Part shown: positions 12,261 to 22,433 of the stretch, piece after piece | Layout: each line of letters starts with the position of its first letter | How positions within the stretch are numbered: position 1 is the first letter of the stretch | Assembly (NCBI GenBank): GCA_025526995.1 | Contig: JAHLKG010000027.1 | Span: forward strand, 186,001-250,000 | Reading direction: 5' to 3' | Source of the DNA: Powellomyces hirtus | Lineage: Eukaryota > Chytridiomycota > Chytridiomycetes > Spizellomycetales > Powellomycetaceae | DNA: 64,000 nt | Notes under the pieces: generated by a model | Told to the model about the DNA's origin: nothing | Database searches by the model: none | Seen by the model: the letters and a program-made list of their open reading frames with translations, nothing else | Position numbers and translations under genes: made by a program

Positions 12261-13999
12261 CTAGATCTTTTTCACCTTCTTGTTCTGTGCGCGTTTGAGC
12301 TCCTTCTTTCGTTCGCGCTCTTCGTACTTTCGCTGCTCTTCCGGACTCAATTTTGTGAGCTGCTGTTCGCGGGCGCGCTTCTCTTGATACTTCTTCTGCG
12401 CGAGTTCCTATACGACGGTCCAGCTCAGAAAGCGGAACAAGGTTCAGAATACCACGAACGAGCACCAACCTCCTTGCGTTCTTCTTCAGCTGCTTTCAAA
12501 ATCGATTGCGTAGCGGCTGCTCGAACCTTGGCAATTTTAGCCTTTGTTTCAGGGTTGACCTTCCCGTGCTGTCCAATGTAGTCGACGAAGAGGAAAACAA
12601 GCTCTAAAACATCGTTCATGGAGTTGATCGCCCTTTCGTTGAGTCTGGCTAGATTCGGAAGCCTGATCACGAAGGTCAAGGTTTTCGGGATGTTGTCCAA
12701 CTCGTCCAATCTATGCATGAATCCGTCAGTTACTCTTCGGTGTCAAGAAAGCTTCAGGTGAATTACTTGAGAGGCTTTTCTCTGGGCAAATCAGTGAGAA
12801 CGATCTGCTCGATCAAAGGATAGTGGAAGGGACTCCCATTTCCTTCCGCGTCCAGACCCATAGAGGCCCAAAGACATTTTCGCACATCTGGGTCTTCCCA
12901 CATCATGGAAAGGAATTCGGGTGCTTCGGCAAACACGGTGTAATACTGGGAAGGGAAAGGTCCGGAACGCGTGGGCATTTCACGTTTTTTGGGGAACTCA
13001 GACAAGTCCCAGCGAGCGTCCATGATTTTTTTCACCATATCCTTCAAGAGGATGGCGAAGACCATCGATTCCGACTCTTCTGATTTCAACGTGACAGTAA
13101 GTGTCAACCTGTCATGCGAGGTGGTTTGTCCCTGAATTACAGCCAAGGCGCGTTGAACCATATCATATCGAGGCGCAAGCTACAAGAAGGGACTGGTCAG
13201 TAATGTTGCGGAAAAGCCCTTAACCATGCTGAACTCCTTGCATACACGGATCCTTCCATAGATGTTCTTGACGTGGACTCTGATAAAATTGGTTCACAAA
13301 GGTCAAGATCGGTTCGATGTTTTGCTACCGTGAAAAGACCTGCTACCTTCCGGACGCATGCAAGACGTAAGTTCGGACCCCATCATTGATAAGCTTGTGA
13401 CCCGAGACGTCTCCGACGTGTGCGAAATTCCGTTCCCAAATGCTGGATGTATTCTGGTACCTGTTGTAAGTCATGCCTCAACCAGATGTCGAATCGAGCG
13501 CGGGGTGATATCGATGTTGGTACGCTACCAATTCCGCACAAGCTTCTTGTTCCAGCTCTTGCCGATGAAGTAGTTCAGGACGTACGCAACGAGTGTTGAG
13601 ATAATGAGGATCTCAATCTAGAACGAGCATATTAGGCTTGCTGCAGCCAATAGTGTGCAGGTGTCTATGGGGTCACCCGCACGCGGCATTGGGAAGGAGT
13701 TGCAGCATCCATGATTCGCGCGATATCACCAACGTGGACTCCCACTAGGAACACTTGTGAAAAGAACTACGGACCTTCAAATTCTGCCACTTGACGTCTT
13801 TCCAGCTGTAGCTGGGCGAAACGTCAGCGGGGGTACCCTGCGTCAAAGGTGACTGAATACGGCCGGTGGTCAAGCGTTGGTGGGCAGAAACTTGTTCATC
13901 CTCTTCGTCATCATAATCGTCCGCTTCCTGCGCAAAGGCGCTCGTAAGCGCCAATAGCACCAGAAGGATCCCGAAGGCTGTTCGGAGGAACGATTTCAT
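12261..13999 (-). CDS. CCDC47-type ER membrane protein (PAT complex)
   Basis: Homologue of CCDC47/calumin (DUF1682), an ER protein that works with the Sec61 translocon in inserting multi-spanning membrane proteins. The ATG at 13997-13999 gives MKSFLRTAFGILLVLLALTS followed by AFAQ, a clear signal peptide, then an acidic luminal stretch (DDYDDEEDEQ). A membrane segment near 13560-13615 reads IEILIISTLVAYVLNYFIG. The cytosolic body includes DRLTLTVTLKSEESESMVFA, then a SPFHYPLIEQIVLTD segment, and LDELDNIPKTLTFVIRLPN. The last exon (12261-12407) is the basic coiled-coil tail with KLSPEEQRKYEE, a recognisable CCDC47 signature, ending KKVKKI-stop. Internal exons 12470-12710 and 12767-13179 are well supported; those between 13180 and 13760 are approximate. 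It is convergent with the PARP-like/B-box gene, 102 bp away. Confidence 0.88.
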
Positions 14000-14247
14000 G
14001 GCGAGTTCTGGGGACGCAGCAAGGAAATGGTGAGCGGTTGGCGTAGCTGGACGAGCGGCACCGGGCGGCGGCCATGAATTCAACGGGCCCATTCAATGAA
14101 GTAGCAAGCCACAGAACGCGACTCGCCGGCATGCGCATAAAATACGTTGTTTCTCATTTCTCTCCGGCGACTGTGAGTACAAGGGATCTTTATTCATCAC
14201 ACATAAACCCACACGCATGTTCTCAGAATCGCAGCACATTTGTAGAT

Positions 14248-16391
14248 CTACTCCGATGTAGATCCAAGCTTTTTCGTGGGACCGGAACTCAAGGCCGAGG
14301 CGGCCATGGACTTGCCGGCAACAATGCTTTGATTCTTCTTGATTCCACTTGCACTACGCGTAGCGACGATAAGAAATCAATAGCAGAAAGACGATGCACA
14401 TGGAAACTCAAAACTTACAATGCCTGAACCATGATGTGGAACGTGTCCTCCAGGTTGGAGATTTCTTTGATGAGACTCCTCGCTTCCAGGCCGCCGTTCT
14501 GGAGCGAGCTAAACTTCATCTGAGTCACCTCGCCCATTCGGAGGCTAAGCTTGCGGAGTGGGATAGTAAAGGCAAATGACATGCACAATACTAGCAACAG
14601 CCCAGCAACACTGAGGGAAGCAATCACAACAATGCTCTTGTTGATCGAAGAATCGATTGCCTTGAAGAAGTCGTCCCTGGGGAACGCCACGACAAGCTGC
14701 CAGACGGCGCCATTTGTGTCTGGTGTCACTCTCATCGTTGCGACATAGTAGTATTTTCCGTCATCAAATTTCGTCTTGAAAGTCTGCAGTCCTGACATGC
14801 GGAGGTCAGAGTATTGGCTAACCAGGAATTTGCCCACCTGAGCCACAATTGGGGATGGACTACTGGTCACAGCATCTGCTGACGCAATTAGTAAAAAAAA
14901 TTGCGGGCAGGGCGTCCATATCGAGTCTTACATCGCTTGGCAGGATATCCGCTACTAATGTCGGAGCCAGGAACAGACGAAGCAATCATTGGGCCGGGGG
15001 CAAGCTTAGGTGTAGTATCGTTTTGAGGGCTTGTGTCAAAGAGGAAAACGACTCCATTCTCCGAAGGCACGTTAGCTTGAAGGAACGGATTGAGGGAAGT
15101 TGTGACACTTCCCCCTGCTTGGCAGTTATGCGATGGCTTGGGGTGGTACGGCGTATCATAAGCGTTCCTTGTAACGCTACCGTATAGCGAACTCCCCAGC
15201 AGACCCCTGTCAGCGAGAATCATCAGAATCGATTGACAATAAACTTAAGGAGTTCGGTGCATTGTTTACGTACACATTCCATCGCCGATCAATCTCTTTT
15301 CCAGAAGTCGGTCCTTGCATGTACATATAATTCGGGTCCTGAAAGGGATCATAAAAATTCGGCGATTCATATATGTACTTTGACTTCACCGTCGGGTCAG
15401 GGCCTGCAAAATAAGTTATATAACCCGTGTTGTTGGTCGCGAGAATCGCGTCGAAAAGAGCCTCTTGCACATCCGCTGGAAGCAGTTTGCCGTTGGCATC
15501 GACGAAGTGTTTCCAATACGTGATTCCTCCGTCCGCGAGAGTAGTAGTATCCATAAAGTCGAAAGTGTAGAGACCGGGTGTATAGTAAGTGCAGGTTATT
15601 GGGTTCGCTTCGCACCCTGGTGGACCAACCAGGGCTGGAATACCCGCCACTATGTCTATGGCTACTTGCACGATCGATGTGATGTTCGCAGCTCCTGCAA
15701 TAAAGCCTTGTCAATCGGAGTAACAATAAGTTCGTTTTGCCTGAGATTCCCTACCTGAGTTCCCAAGACACGCGATGCTGATAGGGGAGGGAGGGAACTT
15801 TGTCAGTACAGTACATTTAAGTGCAGTATGAATTTAATTTTCTTACGTGGAAACGGGACGAGAATCGATCAGTGTGTAAACTAGCTCTCTGGGCCAGTCC
15901 CGCGAGCTTACCACCTGATCCTGCAGCGATGCGCCGGCGATGGCATTTTTGATTACTGCTGTGGTAGACGGCCGCTTCGCAAAATTATATGCCATGAGTG
16001 CAAACTTGTCCAACACATTATTGACATCAGCAAACGACTTGTTGGCCGACATCTACAGAAAGCATTAGACCCATTCTAAGAAAGTCTGCGATTGTGAGAC
16101 TTGACGTACCTCCAACATGACTTGAGCGTTCTTTTCGACATTGTCGCGGGCATTTGTCACAAAGACTGCACTCGAAGGAGCAACAATAGTGCAGATGATC
16201 GCAGCAATACTGGAGACCAAGATCAACCAGAGAGGAATACTGAAAGGTTTCCGGGCCGATTTCCCCTTCTTTGCTTCAGCGGCCAACGTAGCCGGGTCGT
16301 AATCTGACCCGCCTTGATGCTGACTCTCGGGATCGCCGGCGGTCATTTCGGTATTACCGACAATAGAGATTTTTTTGGGGGAAGTCATCAT
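14248..16391 (-). CDS. Double-Cache/HAMP membrane sensor lacking an output domain
   Basis: Membrane receptor-like protein. The first ATG in frame is at 16389-16391 (MMTSPKKISIVG). Transmembrane helix 1 reads IPLWLILVSSIAAIICTIV. A long extracellular region follows over several exons (15847-16052, 15755-15777, then from 15694 down), containing Cache-like features such as GGITYWKHFVDANGK, YDPFQDPNYMYM and YYYVATMRV near the membrane. Helix 2 is SIVVIASLSVAGLLLVLCMS, followed by a HAMP-like segment with PLRKLSLRMGEVTQM. After an intron (GTAAGT donor at 14414) a last exon of about 35 residues ends in a TAG at 14248-14250. No kinase, cyclase or methyl-acceptor domain follows. In bacteria and some protists and fungi, such sensors drive histidine kinases or cyclases. 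Ligand and partner are unknown. Confidence 0.72.
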
Positions 16392-17541
16392 CAATTTTCC
16401 AAGAATGGAGAGTTTTGACAAGGCTGTGTCCAGGTCCTCTCGCGAACGCTGCTGCGTGGAAGTAGCTCATCGCAGTCCATCCGCTACTTATATTCAGATA
16501 TTCGACGCTATCTGGGGTAGCAAATCTCGGAAACAGTCGCTGCAAGAAGGGCGGAGTTCTGCTTACTTAATACATGAATGACTCCCCCCGCGCCGCCAAC
16601 AAATGCCTATGGAAAGCATCTTCCAAAACCTTGAGGTGCAGCATTGACACGCGGCCGCTTGGACAGTTTAAAGTCGTATCCGGCCTGCAGGGACGTGCTC
16701 AATAATTCCCAGTCCAAGGAGTTCATGACGTATCTTATTGGACCGATGATCGGGATTGCCTAATAGGGAAGGGGTGCTTTGAATTGAAAGTTTGACCCCT
16801 TCCTTCCCTGACCCGCTCAGGCGCGTGCTTGCCTTGCTTGCGCGTGACATCATCATCATCCATTAATTCAACTCCACGCGCAAAGGGTCTGTCGCTCAGT
16901 CACCCAGTCAGTCAGGTCACTTTCGTAACCCCATTTGTGCTCGACAATCTCATCTGCGTTCCCTTTGTTTCTTCCACCCACCCTTGTGATTTAACCCTTG
17001 TCGGCACAGACGCTTTGAAAACGCAACTGCACAAACCCTCGGACTTGGCGGCAGATTAATTAGAAAAAGAAAGTTGAATGCGCGCGTGTGCCCACCGATG
17101 ATTAATCTCCATGATCTCATCTCTCGCTCCCACGTCCCTTCCATCCTTTGGAATTTTATTAATGAATCGACGCATTGAACAAATCGCAAGATCGCATTGT
17201 TCTAATCTTAATTCCTACCCGCATCCATTGAGATTTCCTTGTGCGGCTCAGATATCAACCTCCCCACAGTTGACGTAGTGGAAATTCTCGCATTACACAC
17301 AGTACACTCATTCCACAATGCAGTCATAAAGCTTTTTTCCAACGCCCATATAAGAGGACCAAAGGCACATCGCCTCGCCTTCCGTTAAACGTTTAACGTT
17401 ACATTTCGAACACACTTTCTCAACGCTACTCATAGCTAACATCCACTTCGCGAGCTAAACACAACCTGCTCCAATCTTACCAATCAGAGATAGCTTTTCC
17501 CTCTTGATCCTGCATACCATTCTATACCTGCCACCGCATCA
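16392..17541. promoter_or_regulatory. Divergent promoter region, sensor and PAS-kinase-like genes
   Basis: This 1.15-kb gap has no supported coding region. A TATA-like element (CATATAAGAG, 17347-17356) lies about 190 bp before the kinase ATG on the + strand. Short direct motifs such as AACGTTTAACGTTAC (around 17388) are present but of unknown meaning. Confidence 0.4.
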
Positions 17542-18600
17542 ATGCCTGCACAGTGTATCCACACCACCGTCGAGATGGGCACCTTTGCCCAACCGCTCAA
17601 GGGTCAGTGCCGACCAAGCCACGTTTCGCGAGAGTTTCTCGTTTCGCTCAAAGCGTCGACACAACCACATCCGGCGCAACGGGCCCGACATTATACTCTT
17701 CCTATCGAGTTTCGCAAAAAGTACGGTACCGTTCAAGACAGTCTAGGATGTGGCGCGAACGGTCATGTTTTCTCCGCGGTCCGACGAAGCGATCGAACAG
17801 AAGTCGCCGTCAAGCTTCTGCCAAAGCGTCACGTCGCGCCGTGGTCGTGGGTTCAGGACCCGGACTACGGCTTCATTCCGCGTGAGGTGCAGATTCTCAA
17901 GGACATCAAACACAAAACCGTCATTGGCTTCTACGACCTCTACCAAGACGAAGACAACTTTGTCATTGTCATGGAGCTCTTTGGCGCATCTTGGCGAACA
18001 ACCACCGTGAAGTCGTCGGATGAAAATCCCCTTCCCCTGGCCGTCCGCCCACTGCGCAGACGGGCAATGGATCTCTTTGAGCTGCTGGAGATCAAGAAGC
18101 TCAGCGAAGACGAAACCCGCAACATCTTCATCCAGCTCGTGGAGTGTCTCGACCACCTGCAAGCACACCACCAACTCATCCACGGCGACATCAAGGACGA
18201 GAACGTCCTGATAGATTGGATTGACTCCAAACCCATCGCAAAGCTCATCGACTTCGGAGGTGCTGTCATAGTCGATTCCAACCACCGCTGCATGGGCCAG
18301 AACTTTGCTGGCACTCTTGAGTACGCACCACCAGAAGTCGTTCTTGGTCAATCATACGATCCGGAGAAAGCTGACTGTTGGAGCCTCGGCGTCTTGCTGT
18401 ACAGCATGATTAACAGAGGATGCGGACCCTTCGCCGATGCCCATGCTACGGCCTACGAGGGATACCAGCAACCCAAGTGCTCCACCAACTGTCGTCGCCT
18501 GATCTCCGAACTGCTGAACAAGCAGCAGCGTGACAGACCAACTTTCAAGGAGATCCTGAGCCATCCATGGGTGGTCAACGGCCAGGCCCAGCATTGCTAG
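17542..18600 (+). CDS. PAS-kinase/PIM-like protein kinase, intronless, HGD motif
   Basis: Single-exon kinase of 352 residues starting at ATG 17542. The catalytic domain covers nearly the whole protein: glycine loop DSLGCGANGHVFSAV, VAIK-type lysine in VAVKLLPK, catalytic loop HGDIKDENVLID, DFG in KLIDFGGAVIV, GTLEYAPPEVV as activation segment, and ADCWSLGVLLYSM. The KDEN catalytic loop, the MDLFELLE hinge-adjacent segment and GT-x-EYAPPEV place it with PASK/PSK1/PSK2 and PIM kinases. It has no PAS domain, unlike metabolic-sensor PAS kinases. The HRD arginine is replaced by Gly (CACGGCGAC at 18181), making it a non-RD kinase. Such kinases usually do not depend on activation-loop phosphorylation. 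Lys, catalytic Asp and DFG Asp are intact, so activity is expected. GC content is relatively high and it has no introns, unlike its neighbours. Confidence 0.85.
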   Translation: MPAQCIHTTVEMGTFAQPLKGQCRPSHVSREFLVSLKASTQPHPAQRARHYTLPIEFRKKYGTVQDSLGCGANGHVFSAVRRSDRTEVAVKLLPKRHVAPWSWVQDPDYGFIPREVQILKDIKHKTVIGFYDLYQDEDNFVIVMELFGASWRTTTVKSSDENPLPLAVRPLRRRAMDLFELLEIKKLSEDETRNIFIQLVECLDHLQAHHQLIHGDIKDENVLIDWIDSKPIAKLIDFGGAVIVDSNHRCMGQNFAGTLEYAPPEVVLGQSYDPEKADCWSLGVLLYSMINRGCGPFADAHATAYEGYQQPKCSTNCRRLISELLNKQQRDRPTFKEILSHPWVVNGQAQHC

Positions 18601-18915
18601 AATACCATTGCAGGGCTGGGCTGGTTCCCACTGCTACCGGCGCTGTTTCACGGCGCGAGTCATTCTCATTCTCGTATCATAGGCTTTTTGAGATCTATAC
18701 CCATCCCCATTATTTGTTGTCGTCACTGAATATTCAATTTATTTTGGTTCAATTTCTAACCATATCTGAAATACCGCTTTCCGGGATCAGGTCCGGGATG
18801 CCGTATTTGGGGCTGGACGGGATTTACCCGACCTACATCTGGTATGCTGCATCATCACATTCAAAGCCAAAGGCCATTTGCCGCTTTCCCTGGTGCCAGT
18901 CATTTCACAGACAAA

Positions 18916-20005
18916 ATGTCAGTTCCCGCAAAAAGGTCCACTGCCGGTAGGTATCGTCAATGAGATATTGGTAGAATGGATGCAAAGCCTCATGACAAGT
19001 GATGTTGATTTTGATATTGACACCATAGGGACTCGTCCCACGAAAGCTCCCAATGCACTCGTCACCACCTACCTGACGGTGTATAATGCTGGGTCCGCCG
19101 TTGCTTGGGGTTACGTTCTTTACCTCTTGGGCTATCATCTCTTGGAAACAAATGGAGAATATACCAGCAGCTACCGTGCTGTCGGAGATTTGACTAGAAC
19201 CGTGCAGACTTTCGCCATTCTGGAGGTATGGTGCCACCAAGTCCGGAGGCTCACGCTCCGTTGACTGACTAATTAATATTAACATCCTATGGTCCGTAGA
19301 TCTTGCATTCGCTGTTTGGTCAGTGAGGAAATCATGGAGAATCTTAAATGTCATAAACATCTCATCGATTATTCTAGGCCTTGTGAAGACACCAGTTGCC
19401 ACGACCGTGATCCAAGTCTCCTCGCGTCTGCTGCTGGTGTGGGGCGTTTTGTTCATGTTCCCTGTTCCTGAGGTTCGTTACGCTGCTCATATTTCGGTGA
19501 GGTGGGAAAGACTGTGGGCTCACGGCGTTTTATATGCAGGTTACGCAACATTGGGCTGTCAGCACCATGATCGGCGCGTGGTGCGTTGCCGAGATCACCA
19601 GATATGTTTACTACACTTTCAGCCTTGTGGGTTCCGTCCCTGGCTGGGTTACCTGGTGCCGGTACGTGTCGCTGCTGCGTAGCCATTCTCTGACCGAGAC
19701 GCTGAAGGCTCTTGGATTTGCAGATACAACTTCTTCTTCATCCTGTATCCGGTCGGCGCCGGGAGCGAGTTCATCCTCCTGCTTCTCTCGTTGAAATCTG
19801 TCCGGCTGTACGACGAGCGTCTGTACTACCTCTACTTGGCCATTGCTTTCACGTACCCTCCAGGTATGTTGGCACGTGAGTTGCTTTTATAGGTTTGTCG
19901 TGCAGGTCTAACGTCTTGGACTGTAAAGGTCTGTACCTTATGTACACACACATGATGGCTCAGAGAAGGAAGATCATGCGTGCGTCCAGAGCCAAGACTG
20001 CTTAG
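18916..20005 (+). CDS. PHS1: Very-long-chain 3-hydroxyacyl-CoA dehydratase (PHS1/HACD)
   Basis: ER membrane enzyme for the third step of very-long-chain fatty acid elongation, dehydrating 3-hydroxyacyl-CoA to enoyl-CoA. The start is ATG 18916; exon 1 (18916-18946, MSVPAKRSTA) is spliced to 19029 onward, where NALVTTYLTVYNAGSAVAWG begins the first helix. Further exons encode LVKTPVATTVIQVSSRLLLV, TRYVYYTFSLVG and RYNFFFILYPVGAGSEF. In the last, the Tyr and Glu seven residues apart (Y-P-V-G-A-G-S-E) match the catalytic pair of PHS1. The C-terminus YLMYTHMMAQRRKIM, then basic residues to the stop at 20003-20005, matches the family, including a likely basic ER-retrieval tail. At least four introns interrupt it. 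It is convergent with the phosphatase gene. Confidence 0.9.
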
Positions 20006-20233
20006 AGTAGGACCCAGGAAAAAAACATGCCTAGTAGACAGTCGCAACAACGGCGTTATGCGGAATGAGCAAGTGAACAACTATTGGTGGACGTTCGATC
20101 TAGGAAGACGTCAGCCAAAAACGTGTACTAGAGCGTCACTGTCATTCTGTCATCCCGGCGTAAATGGGTGTGTAGTATAGATCTACATCTGTCATATATA
20201 GGTAGATTATAGTAATAATATCACAGTTCCTAT

Positions 20234-21533
20234 CTACGGTTTCAAATGACCAAGGCTGGATATGTAAAAATCTGGTTGAATCTTGGATGCCTCGAGCGAC
20301 GCGGGAGTGGTGACACCGGTCATCACCAGCAGCGTCTTGAGGCCACCCGTTTTGCCAAACTCGATATCAGTGTCCAGACTGCACCATTGTCATTAGCATG
20401 CGTTTGAACTTCCGACAGTATGACCAACCCACAACTTACCGATCTCCAACCATGCACGTCCTCTCCTTGTTCAAATGATACTTGGCAATGATAACATCAA
20501 GCATCGGTTGATGCGGCTTGCCCAAAATAACGGGATCACGGTCCAGGGGAGCCGTCAGCGCAGAGAGGAGAGCTCCGGTGCCAGGGTACACGGTCCCGCC
20601 TGCAGGGAACGTCAGATCACTGTTCGTGGCCAGGAAATGGCAATCTTTGTTGTGATGCAGGTACGTGAATGCCTTGGCGAGCTTCTTGTAATTGATGTCG
20701 AGGTCAAATCCGAGCAGCACGGCACCAATCTCGGGGTCCGGTTTTATGGTCGCCATCTCGTCCATTGAGCCCAGGTTCTTGGAATCCTCCTACATCTGGT
20801 GTAAGGCACATGAAAGCATAGCGGAACACATGTAGGACCTTGTACCCTACCTCCGGTTCGACGTACTGAATGCCCTCCGATTCTAGCTCATCCCTCACTC
20901 CAGCCATGCCTATCACGTACACCTTTTTGTCCTTTGGGAACTTGAGTACGTTGGCGATGTAGTAAGCGGCAGCATACGAAGAGCCAAAAATCTCGTCCTG
21001 TTCCACAAAGCTAGAGGATCAGAACCCAGCCACGCCACGCGTGCTCCATATATGAACTTACCGCAGAAGCATGGATATCCAAAGACTGGAACTTCTTCAG
21101 GTACGCCTTACGAGACTTGGTGCTGTTGTTTGTGACAAAGAGTATCCGCTTGCCCTTCAACACAAATCGGTCAGCAGTGGACCAGATGCACGAAGCGCTG
21201 CCCGATTTACCAATCCTCATTCGCGTGAATCTACCTTTGACCGAAGAAGGTCCAGGACAGTCTGAACACCGTCAAACACATGGTTGGCTGCCCAGATAAC
21301 ACCTACAATAACCACAGTAGCTGAGTTACTTTTTCCAAAGCTGTCCCGATAGAGTCCTGAGACGTACCATCGCAATCCAGAAGAAAAGTGTCGATAGAGT
21401 CGACGAAAGCCGTTATGTCCTCCTGCTTCTCTAATTTAGTCGCCATTCTGTCTATATCGTCGTTCGAATTTGGAAGGGAGAGGTCGGCAAAATCGACAAG
21501 CTGCGAAAATGACGGGATCTGGGTATTGGTCAT
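20234..21533 (-). CDS. HAD phosphatase, phosphoglycolate/p-nitrophenyl phosphatase type
   Basis: Cytosolic HAD-superfamily phosphatase of the PGP/PHO13 group, which clears 2-phosphoglycolate and other side products of metabolism. The start is ATG 21531-21533 (MTNTQIPSFSQLVDFADLSL). HAD motif I spans an intron: FLLDCDG joined to VIWAANHVFDG, giving the nucleophile and acid Asp of DxD. Motif II is ILFVTNNSTKSR, motif III is GKPHQPMLDVI with the Lys, and motif IV is MVGDRLDTDIEFG, split by an intron near 20440. The cap domain contains YVIGMAGVRDELESEGIQYV and AVLLGFDLDINYKKL, typical of C2-capped PGP. The C-terminus ISSLGHLKP precedes a TAG at 20234-20236. It shares a 145-bp divergent promoter with the myosin light chain gene. 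Confidence 0.92.
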
Positions 21534-21678
21534 CGCGCCCGATTTGGGTTAATGAACTGTTCCATGCGCGGTGTCACCCTGTCAATTTCCAGGCCGTTTC
21601 CCTCTTTACGAAATTCCATTAAAACACAAGCATCCACGCAATATACTTCTGGAAAAGAAACTGCATCTCTCACTCATT
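21534..21678. promoter_or_regulatory. Compact 145-bp divergent promoter
   Basis: Only 145 bp separate the start codons of the HAD phosphatase (-) and the myosin light chain (+). Both promoters and 5' leaders must sit here or overlap the genes. No clear TATA element is visible. Confidence 0.5.
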
Positions 21679-22191
21679 ATGGCCGATTTTACCGAAGCGC
21701 AAATAACTGAATTCAAGGAAGCTTTCTCTCTAGTAAGTTTGTGCCGCCACCAAACGCAGCCAGCCAAGGCAATGTCATAACTCGGCTGAGATTCCTTTCC
21801 GCTTGCTTGAACGCAGTTCGACGACGACAGCGACGGTCTCATAGACGCATCCACTTGCCTCAAAGTATTGCGATCATGTGGGCAGTGCCCCAGCCAAGCC
21901 CTTTTGAAGACTCTTAAACCGCAATCCGACTTCTCCGACTTCCTGTCTCTCATTTCCCGCACGGACGGCAGCACGACCGCCTCGGAAGAAGCTGAAATCC
22001 GCGAAGCGTTCTACGTGTTCGATCAGGAGCGCACCGGGTTTGTCAATGTCGAGCAACTCAAACGCGTGCTGAAGACGGTTGGCGAACCGCTCTCTCATGA
22101 GGAACTGATGGATGTTATCAAAGATTTTGATGTGAAGGACGGAAGGGTGGCGATAGATGATTTTGTGAGGGTGATGATGACCAAAGGCTGA
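21679..22191 (+). CDS. Myosin essential light chain (Cdc4/Mlc1-like EF-hand protein)
   Basis: EF-hand protein of 142 residues in two exons (21679-21732 and 21817-22191). The N-terminus MADFTEAQITEFKEAFSLFD looks like calmodulin, but the rest follows essential light chains such as S. pombe Cdc4 and yeast Mlc1: a LRSCGQCPSQALL linker, DFSDFLSLISR, VFDQERTGFVNVEQLKRVLK, GEPLSHEELMDVIKDF and KDGRVAIDDFVRVMM. These proteins bind myosin IQ motifs and act in the cytokinetic ring. EF-hand 1 (DDDSDGLIDAST) keeps acidic residues at positions 1, 3, 5 and 9 but ends in Thr instead of Glu. The other loops have lost key ligands, so calcium binding is probably weak, as is common in light chains. The protein is about six residues shorter than calmodulin. 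Confidence 0.85.
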
Positions 22192-22433
22192 TTTTGATGC
22201 AGATCTCTTAGTCAGCCGTCGATCCCTGGCTGTTATCTGTAGTCAAATTATTCTTCAACCCGATTCTTATTCACACCACCAATCATGTACAGCTATGCCT
22301 CTTTGCTTTTCTCCTTCGAGCAATTCTGATGACTTCGTAAATCATATCCTTCCTCTCTCGTACATTTGGTTCCATACTTTCACACAATTCCATATCACAG
22401 CAACCACGCCCTCTGACATCTTTGCTTCCTATT

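Noticed and set aside
21679..22191. Calmodulin as the name for the EF-hand gene
   Set aside because: The first 20 residues fit calmodulin, but the rest matches essential light chains, with degenerate loops and KDGRVAIDDFV.
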